A stretch of DNA of 64,000 nt, from the NCBI RefSeq assembly GCF_007830355.1, contig NZ_VLKO01000004.1, forward strand, positions 124,001 through 188,000, read 5' to 3'. The notes beneath the pieces were generated by a model. That model was given only the letters and a program-made list of their open reading frames with translations, did no database searches and was not told the origin of the DNA. Below are positions 53,901 to 60,650 of the stretch, in pieces (the first letter of the stretch is position 1; each line of letters begins with the position of its first letter). The translations under genes were made by a program, and so were the position numbers. Source of the DNA: Flavobacterium tiangeerense (GTDB lineage Bacteria > Bacteroidota > Bacteroidia > Flavobacteriales > Flavobacteriaceae).

Positions 53901-55283
53901 TAGAATAATCAATTGGCCAAAAATAGCCGAATTCATCATTTTAGAAGCGCTTTTATAGGTGATTTGATCAATCTCTAGCTGTCGATCTTCCCTGCTAAGA
54001 TTAACTAAATGAGCTGATTTACTAGCTATTTGAAAGGCAATAAATTCGACAATAATTACAGCACCATCGATGATAATTCCAAAATCTATTGCACCCAAAC
54101 TCATTAAATTGGCATCGATACCAAATATATTCATGAACGAAATGGCAAACAACAAACACAACGGAATTACAGAGGACACTACCAAGCCAGAACGCCAGTT
54201 TCCTAGCAATAGCACCACAACAAAAATAACGATTAAGCATCCTAAAATCAAGTTTTCGGCAACGGTAAAAGTTGTTTTTCCTACTAATTCACTTCGTTCT
54301 AAAAATCCGTTTATGTAAACCCCTTCAGGCAGTGATTTTTGGATTTCGGCAACTCTGTTCTTAACATCATCAATAACTTGTTTAGAGTTTCCGCCTTTGA
54401 GCATCATTACTTGTCCCAAAACTTTTTCACCTTCGCCATTGCCAGTGATGGCACCAAAACGGTTGGCATGACCGTAACTAATTTGCGCTACATTCTTGAT
54501 GTAAACGGGCAACCCATTAACATTTGTTACCACAATATTGCCAATATCTTCCAGTGAATTTACTTTTCCTTCACCTCTAATAAAATAACTTTGATTCACT
54601 TTTTCGATGTAGGCACCACCAGCAATACTGTTGTTTTTTTCGAGAGCGGTGAAAACATCAGCGGTCGAAATATTCATAGCTTTTAGGCTTGACGGACTAA
54701 TAGCAATTTCATATTGTTTTAAAAATCCACCCCAAGTATTGATTTCTACCACCCCTTTGATTCCTGATAACTGACGTTTTACCACCCAATCCTGTATGGT
54801 GCGCAAATCAGTTACCGAATAACTGTCTTTGAATTCTGGTTTTACTTCTAAAGTGTATTGGTAGATTTCGCCAAGTCCTGTAGTAATTGGACCCATTTCT
54901 GGTGTTCCAAAACCTTGCGGAATTTTTTCGGAGGCTGTTTTAATTTTCTCTGCGATAAGTTGTCTTGGAAGATACGTTCCTAGATTTTCATCAAAAACAA
55001 TGGTAACAACAGATAAACCAAATTTCGAAATCGATCGAATTTCCTTTACTCCAGGCAAATTAGCCATTTCAATTTCAACCGGATAAGTGATAAATTGTTC
55101 AATGTCTTGTGTAGAAAGGTTACGTGAAGTTGTAATTACCTGTACTTGGTTATTGGTCACATCTGGAACAGCACCGATTGAAATTTGGAAAACAGAAAAG
55201 AGACCAAATCCAAAAATTCCGAGTGTGAATAGTAAAACAATGAGTTTGTTTTTTAAACTGAAAGCAATTATTTTTTCAAGCAT
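50949..55283 (-). CDS. CzcA/CusA-type heavy-metal RND pump fused to a TolC-like outer-membrane factor
   Basis: A 1444-residue fusion. Residues 1 to about 1040 are a full RND pump: first segment NKLIVLLFTLGIFGFGLF, periplasmic porter domains, and DFGIIIDGAVIIVEF near 400, which keeps the Asp-Asp-Glu proton relay of CzcA. Residues about 1045-1444 are a TolC/OMF-like coiled-coil protein. Between them KLKKTQNATFVIMLLLSSSF ends near AFSQ, exactly like a signal peptide with its cleavage site. The pump probably exports divalent cations or copper; metal specificity is not decided. A predicted promoter and operator lie upstream. Confidence 0.92.
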   Translation of the reverse strand: MLEKIIAFSLKNKLIVLLFTLGIFGFGLFSVFQISIGAVPDVTNNQVQVITTSRNLSTQDIEQFITYPVEIEMANLPGVKEIRSISKFGLSVVTIVFDENLGTYLPRQLIAEKIKTASEKIPQGFGTPEMGPITTGLGEIYQYTLEVKPEFKDSYSVTDLRTIQDWVVKRQLSGIKGVVEINTWGGFLKQYEIAISPSSLKAMNISTADVFTALEKNNSIAGGAYIEKVNQSYFIRGEGKVNSLEDIGNIVVTNVNGLPVYIKNVAQISYGHANRFGAITGNGEGEKVLGQVMMLKGGNSKQVIDDVKNRVAEIQKSLPEGVYINGFLERSELVGKTTFTVAENLILGCLIVIFVVVLLLGNWRSGLVVSSVIPLCLLFAISFMNIFGIDANLMSLGAIDFGIIIDGAVIIVEFIAFQIASKSAHLVNLSREDRQLEIDQITYKSASKMMNSAIFGQLIILIVFIPILSLSGIEGKMFKPMALTFSFALLGAMIFCFTYVPVVSSLFLKPKEENPNSLSSRLIRKLNSWYLPIITWAIANTKKVLYGALGLLLLAAGLFATMGGEFIPTLDEGDFVIQPVLKTGTSLTKTIAITTKIEKIILKNFPEVTQVVSRIGAAEVPTDPMSMEESDVIVKLKPKSEWTSAATKDELADKIKEALENQIPNMEIEFTQPIEMRFNELISGTRSDVAVKVFGEDLTILAEKAEEIKNAIAKVEGASDIIIEKTEGLPQMSVVYDRSKIARYGLNIADLNEMIALGFAGKTVGTVFEGEKRFDMVVRLDQTNRRDIEDLRNLYVPTPNGEQIPLRELASIEYTEGPAKISRDNTNRRIVVGINVRNRDLQSVVTDIQQIVENKIKLPAGYYVKYGGQFENLQSAKARLMIAVPIALFLIFILLYFAFGSVKEALMVYSAIPLSAVGGVLFLWIRDLPFSISAGVGFIALFGIAVLNGIVLIEHFKELKHQGMKDIDALILKGTTDRLRPVLLTASAAALGFLPMAISSSAGAEVQRPLATVVIGGLFTATILTMIVLPILYKVFENQSFKKAKLKKTQNATFVIMLLLSSSFAFSQNTNPELDSLIFKAMQNNKGIKAAQLQVDKTKANIKTANTFDKTNIYYSYDQNNLALNNQPLRVFGVQQRFAFPTVYGAQKKVFSSEFEKEKANFEIQKNKLSLAVAKSHQHIVYLQHQEKLYQYLDSLYQNFSKASDRRFELGETNYLEKITAQAKFRQIRTKLSQIENDKKAQYELLQSLLQTDETIIVKNNKILPLASSMDETSKTLYSTYLESITSNYKSQIMLQKQHWLPDINLDYFQGKNNGLSQSLYGFQVGVAVPILFSGQVAKSKVVQLELQSWEQQKQNEATKIEKYITQKKNELAKHQEAINYYNQYGKKLSDEIIKVGNNSYKHGEIDFFQYIQSLENATTIQVDYLDTILQFNQIQLDIQYLNF

Positions 55284-55302
55284 TTTAATCTTTTTTATAC
55301 CC

Positions 55303-55348
55303 CAAAAGTAAGGTTGAAAGATAACAATTTCCTTAAGAACTACTTAAG
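55303..55348 (-). promoter_or_regulatory. Promoter and OmpR-type operator of the pump gene
   Basis: Minus-strand TACTTTTG (55310-55303) matches TAnnTTTG, 20 bp before the pump start. CTTAAG occurs at 55332-55337 and again at 55343-55348, a direct repeat with 11-bp period. Its centre is about 44 bp from the predicted transcript start, the place where OmpR/PhoB-type activators bind. No good -33 box is present, as expected for an activated promoter. Confidence 0.6.
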
Positions 55349-56734
55349 TTATGCTTCAAATAATCTTAAAATAATTGTGGTTCCTTTGTTTTCTTGACTG
55401 CTAATTGCAATATCAATGTTGAGTAAAGTACATAGTCTTTTTACAATAGAAAGTCCTAAACCAGTCCCTTTAATTTCGGGATGACTACTGGATTGAGATC
55501 TGTAAAATTGATTAAAAATTTTATCAACATCTTCGGCAGGAATTCCTATTCCTGTATCACTAATATGACATTCTATTTTTGAATCAATTTCTTTCAACAC
55601 AATTAATAGGTTTCCGTATTGATGCGAATATTTTAAAGCATTCGATATTAAATTGTTTATTACTATCGAAAACAAATACCCATCTGTTTCTGTGTAATAT
55701 TCAGCAGCAAAATTGGTGCTAACATTGATTTTCTTGCTTTGAATGATCGATGAAAATCGAGAAATAGTATCTAAAAATAAGGCATTTAAGTATACTTTTT
55801 CTGTTTTTATCGTCTGCTTTTGATTTTCAAATCGTGCCAGCAATAACAATTGATCTACTAAATTATTCAAGCGGTTTACTTCATTAACACAAAAGTTTAT
55901 TTTCTCAGTATATTCAGCATGCTCTCTAGGTTTTCTTATCAACACTTCAAGTGTTCCTTTAATCACAGTTAACGGTGTTCTGAGTTCGTGCGATGCATCA
56001 GAAGTGAATTGTTTTTCTCGTTCTACAGCGGTTTCAATGCGGTCCAACAAATTATTGATTGTTTGTGATAAAACATACAATTCATCCTGCTGTGGAGGTA
56101 GCGATATACGCGATGATAGATTGTCTTTTGTTATATCATTGGAGGTTGTTATAATAGAACTGATGGGCTTTATAAATCGACCAGCAATAAAACGAGCTAG
56201 AAAAAAAAGTACAATTAAAATTATGGGATAAGTAATAATCAATACTTCAGATATATTTTCGAGTACCATTGTTGAATCCTCAAGAGACATAGCAACGATT
56301 AAATATCCAATAATTTTAGATTTATTGTAAATAGGAACTTGTATTTGCCTGATGGCACTATTGGCTAAAGTGGTGTCAAAAAGTACATTTGCACCATACT
56401 TTGAATTAAAAGACAAAGTAATTTTTTTAAGATTCGGTGATTTTTCTATTAATTTTCCATTTTGATCTATAAATTGAATAAAAACGGGATTCACATCAAG
56501 TGTATTGTGTTCGCGCTCCTTCCACTCCTCTTTGTGAATCAAATGAAATGAATTACCAACGATTTCAATTTCACTTATATGTTTGTCCGCTTCGCTATTA
56601 ATATCAGTATTGACATGACTGTACACACTAAATCTTACAATAGAATATATTATACAAAACACCACAAAAATCAATAAAGCAGTGGTGACAATATAATTGA
56701 AAGCAATTCTATTTTTAAATGAAAGTTGTTGCAT
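55349..56734 (-). CDS. Sensor histidine kinase (CusS-like)
   Basis: A 461-residue two-segment membrane kinase. Membrane helices lie at about 12-35 and 163-185, enclosing a periplasmic sensor of some 125 residues. A HAMP linker follows (RFIKPISSIITTSNDITKDN). The phospho-acceptor is in FTSDASHELRTPLTVIKG. The ATPase has NLISNALKYS, DTGIGIPAEDVDKIF and GTGLGLSIVKRL. It is 6 bp after the response regulator gene. Context suggests it senses a metal or redox cue for the efflux and flavin modules. Confidence 0.91.
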   Translation of the reverse strand: MQQLSFKNRIAFNYIVTTALLIFVVFCIIYSIVRFSVYSHVNTDINSEADKHISEIEIVGNSFHLIHKEEWKEREHNTLDVNPVFIQFIDQNGKLIEKSPNLKKITLSFNSKYGANVLFDTTLANSAIRQIQVPIYNKSKIIGYLIVAMSLEDSTMVLENISEVLIITYPIILIVLFFLARFIAGRFIKPISSIITTSNDITKDNLSSRISLPPQQDELYVLSQTINNLLDRIETAVEREKQFTSDASHELRTPLTVIKGTLEVLIRKPREHAEYTEKINFCVNEVNRLNNLVDQLLLLARFENQKQTIKTEKVYLNALFLDTISRFSSIIQSKKINVSTNFAAEYYTETDGYLFSIVINNLISNALKYSHQYGNLLIVLKEIDSKIECHISDTGIGIPAEDVDKIFNQFYRSQSSSHPEIKGTGLGLSIVKRLCTLLNIDIAISSQENKGTTIILRLFEA

Positions 56735-56740
56735 TTTTAT

Positions 56741-57403
56741 TTAATCATTAGCAATATAGCCTACTCCTCGGACAGTTTTTATATTGTCTTGTTCATTTTT
56801 TAAATTCAATTTTTTACGAATAGCATTCATGAAAACATCAATAACACCAGTATCATATTCAAAATGAATGTCCCAAACATCCTCAATAATTTGGCTTCTT
56901 GTACATACTTTACCTTTATTTTTAATTAAGTAAGTCAAAAGCTCAAATTCACGTTGTGTAAAGGCAACCTCCGCATCGTTTACTAAAACCCTATGCTGCG
57001 CTAAGTCAATTGTTATACTTCCCAAAGTAAGTTTTAAAACTTCACCTTGATTCCTAAAATGGATCTTAATTCGTTCTAATAATTCGTCAAAACTAAATGG
57101 TTTTTTAATATAATCATTGGCTCCTGCTTTCAAACCTTCAATGGTTTCTTGAACAGTATCTCTAGCTGTCAAAAAAATAATAGGTGTAGTATTGTTTTTT
57201 AACCGAATGGCTTTGCACAGCTCTAAACCTGTCATTTTGGGCAGCATCCAATCTAATAAAATAAGGTCAAAATTTTGCTTTTGGATTTTCTCAAATGCAA
57301 GACTCCCATCAGCAGCGCTGCTAACAGTATACCCTTCCTCTTCTAATCCTTGTTGCAAAAACTGAACAATTCCTGCCTCATCCTCAACAATTAATAAGTG
57401 CAT
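56741..57403 (-). CDS. OmpR/PhoB-family response regulator
   Basis: A 220-residue regulator with a receiver domain (acidic pair in LIVEDEAG, phospho-Asp in LILLDWMLPKM, Lys in YIKKPFSFDEL) and a C-terminal winged helix (FTQREFELLTYLIKNKGKVCTRSQI). Regulators of this family bind direct repeats with about 11-bp spacing, matching the CTTAAG pair upstream of the pump. It lies 26 bp after the DUF3570 gene, so it may be made from the same transcript as the redox genes. Confidence 0.93.
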   Translation of the reverse strand: MHLLIVEDEAGIVQFLQQGLEEEGYTVSSAADGSLAFEKIQKQNFDLILLDWMLPKMTGLELCKAIRLKNNTTPIIFLTARDTVQETIEGLKAGANDYIKKPFSFDELLERIKIHFRNQGEVLKLTLGSITIDLAQHRVLVNDAEVAFTQREFELLTYLIKNKGKVCTRSQIIEDVWDIHFEYDTGVIDVFMNAIRKKLNLKNEQDNIKTVRGVGYIAND

Positions 57404-57429
57404 GTTTCTTTTTTTTGTAAAATTAAGCT

Positions 57430-58806
57430 TTATTGCATTATAAATTTAAATGCAACGGTTGCAATATCAGCTGTTAGATTATCACTTCGTTTATAATGAT
57501 TGAATCTAAAATCAATATTTTTTAGTCCAAATTTCCAAACTTTTGCAGTTGTAAAAATATCTGTATAATTCACTCCAAAACCATATTGATTGGCATCAAA
57601 AGTAGCTAAATCAGCATCTGAGGTATAAAATTTTTCAGTTGACAAATGGGTTTCGTAAGGAGCATAATACTTAGACTGAGTTTGTGTATAGTACCTGTAC
57701 ATTGGGAATACCGTAAACTTCTCCGTCAGTTTTACTGGAACTTCAATACTCGCGGTATGAGATTGAATGTCCCAATTATCTGAATAATAACGGTAATAGG
57801 TTCGCAAAGCAACACGTTCATTTACATAATAATTCAATCGTGCTCCAACTGGAAGTTTAAAACGAGTATCAGGCAATCGCTCTATATCATCGGCTAATTG
57901 ATACGCTCCTTTATTGTTTTCATTGGTATAATTAGCAATAAATTGCGGCTGCCCTACATAAAAGTTCGCTTTATCAGCAAAATACATTCTATGATACGGT
58001 GAGGATAAAAGTCCTTGTTGTTGCAACACATCAAAGAAAAACGAAACTTGTAATTTCTTGGTTAAAACCTGTGAAAATCCAAATGAAGCCGAAAATGAAT
58101 TTCTATTAACTGCCGTAACTGGCTTAAAGGCACTTGGTAAATAAGCCGTCGATGCTTGTCCGTTTTGATTCCAAATAGTTCTTCCATTAAAAATACCTTG
58201 GTTTAAAAAACCATTTCCATTACCATCAAAATCAGATAATTCTTTTGGGTAAATAGGTCTCCATTGGTCCAAATAGGCATTCACTTTTACGCTAAGTTCT
58301 GTATTTTTTTCATTGAACAAACGTGCTACTCCACCACCTACTCCAATAGAAGTGTAATCATACTCATTAGAAAAAGACACATCTCCGTTCCAAATAACAT
58401 CTCGTGAGTCACTACTATGGCTGTAATTAGCTACGACAGATGTAAGTTGATCACTTTGTGACGCACCTGAGGAAGCTTGCCAAGGCGTGCCGTTTGCAGT
58501 ATCGTACGGATTGATATTACTAGAAGACGCTGACGAATAAGCCGAAATACCCAAATCAATAGTCAAAACATCGTCATCGTTTAATGGCATTGCCACTATA
58601 ATATTTGAAGCTACATCAGAAAGTTTTTCAGAACCCAGCCCACCAGAAACAGCAGATCTTGAACCATCTTGGGCATAGTAACTTGCCAAAAAATCAACTT
58701 CGGTAGTTTCTAATACGCGTTTTTTAAATACTGGTTCCTTGGTTGTATCTTGTGCAAATGCAGTTGCCGTTCCAATTAGCAAAAGTGCTACAATTTTTAT
58801 CTTCAT
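57430..58806 (-). CDS. DUF3570 outer-membrane protein
   Basis: A 458-residue exported protein: signal KIKIVALLLIGTATAFAQ, then alternating beta strands rich in aromatic residues and ending in FKFIMQ, which fits a beta-barrel. A Ser-rich segment AYSSASSSNINPYD is followed by WQASSGASQSD (Ser113-Gly-Ala-Ser). This partly resembles the S/T-G-A-S/T site that ApbE enzymes flavinylate, though the usual upstream Asp is missing. No function is established for the family. It follows the DUF4266 lipoprotein gene by 39 bp. Confidence 0.85.
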   Translation of the reverse strand: MKIKIVALLLIGTATAFAQDTTKEPVFKKRVLETTEVDFLASYYAQDGSRSAVSGGLGSEKLSDVASNIIVAMPLNDDDVLTIDLGISAYSSASSSNINPYDTANGTPWQASSGASQSDQLTSVVANYSHSSDSRDVIWNGDVSFSNEYDYTSIGVGGGVARLFNEKNTELSVKVNAYLDQWRPIYPKELSDFDGNGNGFLNQGIFNGRTIWNQNGQASTAYLPSAFKPVTAVNRNSFSASFGFSQVLTKKLQVSFFFDVLQQQGLLSSPYHRMYFADKANFYVGQPQFIANYTNENNKGAYQLADDIERLPDTRFKLPVGARLNYYVNERVALRTYYRYYSDNWDIQSHTASIEVPVKLTEKFTVFPMYRYYTQTQSKYYAPYETHLSTEKFYTSDADLATFDANQYGFGVNYTDIFTTAKVWKFGLKNIDFRFNHYKRSDNLTADIATVAFKFIMQ

Positions 58807-58845
58807 TTTTAATTGAATTGATATTAAAGTAAAATATTTGCAATT

Positions 58846-59058
58846 TTAATTGCAACCACAACCACCACCTGATTTACCGCCATTGGCTCCAGCTGAAGCT
58901 TCCCGGTAGATTTGAAAAGAAGTTTCGTAACGCTCTGCCATTCTCGCTGATAGTTTCATATCAGGATCGTTAATTTTTTCTTTTTCATATTCCTTTACAG
59001 CACTACAAGATTGCAAAACAAACAAGCCTACGAGTATTAATCCTAATTTCTTTATCAT
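58846..59058 (-). CDS. DUF4266 small lipoprotein with C-terminal CGC motif
   Basis: A 70-residue lipoprotein. The signal MIKKLGLILVGLFVLQSC has a lipobox ending at Cys18. The mature part has a helical MKLSARMAERYETSFQIYRE and a glycine tail ending GGKSGGGCGCN, with Cys67 and Cys69. The two cysteines could bind metal, form a disulfide or accept a modification. SAGA (55-58) is another Ser-Gly-Ala-like spot. It sits between ApbE and DUF3570 (11- and 39-bp gaps), a gene set seen repeatedly in Bacteroidota and Gammaproteobacteria without a known role. Confidence 0.85.
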   Translation of the reverse strand: MIKKLGLILVGLFVLQSCSAVKEYEKEKINDPDMKLSARMAERYETSFQIYREASAGANGGKSGGGCGCN

Positions 59059-59069
59059 TGAACTACTTT

Positions 59070-60056
59070 TTAATTGATTGTATTTTTTGCATCTATTCCT
59101 TTTGATGAATGAATTTTACCTTTATCATCTACAATAATGCATTCTATTCCTTTGATTTGATTGACTAAATCCAAACCTACATCTACTCCCAAAACAAAAA
59201 TTCCTGTAGCTAAGGCATCTGCAATTTCTGTTTGTTTTGCAAAGACAGAAACACTAACAATTCCAGTGGCAGGATAACCCGTTCTTGGATCGATAATGTG
59301 TGAATATCTTTTACCATTAAAAACAACAAATTTCTCATAACTTCCGGACGTTTCAACTGCGCTATCGGTAAGTGGAAAAGTAGCGAAAATTTTATTTTTA
59401 TTTACGGGGTTTACAATTCCTACGGTCCATGGTTTCCCGTCAGGTTGCTTTCCCCATGCATTAATATCTCCCGAAACATTTATAATTCCTGACAAACATC
59501 CTTTAGAAAATAATAAACTTTTTATTTTGTCGGCAATGTATCCTTGTCCTATTCCTCCTAAACCCAATTTCATTCCTTCAAATTTCAGAAAAATAGTCTG
59601 CTCCTTAGGGTTTAATATGATGTTTTGATACCCAATTTTCGATACTGATTGTTTGATTGCTTCTTCTGTTGGCATTACTTTCATCGACCCATCAAACTTC
59701 CAGATTTTATCCATAGAGGCATAGGAAATATCAAAAGCTCCATTAGTTAACTTCGAAATTTTTATAGCTCTTTCGACCAATTCAAAAACTTCAGCATCGA
59801 CTTTAACGGGTTTTATGCCCGCATTCTTATTGACTTGAGAAATTTGGGTGGTGGGAATCCAATCTGAGATTAAATTCTCAATTCGTTTTGACTCGGCTAT
59901 AGCCAAATCTATGTAAACGTTTGCGGCAATAGTATCTTTTGCAACAGCAGTAACCTCAAATGGGCTCCCTAACATAAACAACTTGCGTTTGTGAATGATT
60001 TGTGACTGTGCCGAAAGACTACAAATAACTACTATTAAGAAGACTATTTTTTTCAT
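59070..60056 (-). CDS. FAD:protein FMN transferase (ApbE family)
   Basis: A 328-residue exported enzyme; the signal is KKIVFLIVVICSLSAQSQ. Family motifs are FMLGSPFEVTA near residue 28, GAFDISYASMDKIWKF, LGLGGIGQGYIADK (FAD loop) near 170 and HIIDPRTGYPATG near 250, with TEIADALATGIFVLG (metal-binding Asp and Thr) later. It attaches FMN to Ser or Thr of a target protein outside the cytoplasm. The target is likely encoded next door. Its start overlaps the thioredoxin gene stop as ATGA. Confidence 0.92.
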   Translation of the reverse strand: MKKIVFLIVVICSLSAQSQIIHKRKLFMLGSPFEVTAVAKDTIAANVYIDLAIAESKRIENLISDWIPTTQISQVNKNAGIKPVKVDAEVFELVERAIKISKLTNGAFDISYASMDKIWKFDGSMKVMPTEEAIKQSVSKIGYQNIILNPKEQTIFLKFEGMKLGLGGIGQGYIADKIKSLLFSKGCLSGIINVSGDINAWGKQPDGKPWTVGIVNPVNKNKIFATFPLTDSAVETSGSYEKFVVFNGKRYSHIIDPRTGYPATGIVSVSVFAKQTEIADALATGIFVLGVDVGLDLVNQIKGIECIIVDDKGKIHSSKGIDAKNTIN

Positions 60057-60490
60057 TTTTGTTCGAAAGAATGAATCAATTGAATATACTCTTGTGGACT
60101 CACGTTCTTATAACCACTAATTCCTAATACTGAACCTGCAGGATTTAATAAAAGTACTAGCGGAAAATTCCCTGCTTTGTTGTATTGATCAGCTAACTTT
60201 TTATTGCTTTCCGTTAACTCTGCTGGTAATAAATTGGCTTTTTTCTTTGGAAAATCAGCTTTGTAAATCACCCATTTTTGAGCAGATTCTCTTTTAAACT
60301 CTTCCGATTGCCAAATGGTTTTGTCTAATTTTATACAAGGAGCACACCAATCCGATCCTGAGAAAACTAAAAGTATGTTTTTATTTTCAGCGGCTGCTTG
60401 AGCTTTTGCTTCTGTAAAAGATGTTTTCCAGCTTTGCGAAAAACCTATTGTTCCTATCATAAGGAATAAAAAAATACTGTATTTTTTCAT
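60053..60490 (-). CDS. Thioredoxin-like periplasmic protein
   Basis: A 145-residue exported thioredoxin-fold protein; signal KKYSIFLFLMIGTIGFSQ. The active site is SGSDWCAPCIKLDKTIW. The cis-Pro loop is GNFPLVLLLNPAG. It could keep the CGC cysteines of the DUF4266 lipoprotein, or the outer-membrane partner, reduced. It is the first gene of the redox operon and is coupled to ApbE by a 4-bp overlap. Confidence 0.9.
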   Translation of the reverse strand: MKKYSIFLFLMIGTIGFSQSWKTSFTEAKAQAAAENKNILLVFSGSDWCAPCIKLDKTIWQSEEFKRESAQKWVIYKADFPKKKANLLPAELTESNKKLADQYNKAGNFPLVLLLNPAGSVLGISGYKNVSPQEYIQLIHSFEQK

Positions 60491-60559
60491 TTGAACTTGA
60501 ATTTGAATTCTTTGTAAAATTATTTAATTTATTGGTTACTAATTTGTCCAACAGACATT

Positions 60560-60576
60560 CTTAAGTTAATATTAAT
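60560..60576. promoter_or_regulatory. Weaker candidate site for the same response regulator
   Basis: CTTAAG at 60560-60565 is followed by ATTAAT at 60571-60576, keeping the TTAA core with the same 11-bp spacing as the pump operator. It lies in the 160-bp divergent region between the redox operon and the sulfatase gene. Two further CTTAA boxes occur at 60600 and 60616. No convincing -7 box was found for the redox operon, and TACTTTTA at about 60627 is an imperfect one for the sulfatase. Confidence 0.35.
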
Positions 60577-60650
60577 CTTATTGCTAACATTAAGCAAATC
60601 TTAAAATAACACTATCTTAATAACAGTTACTTTTACGATAAAAATAAAAT

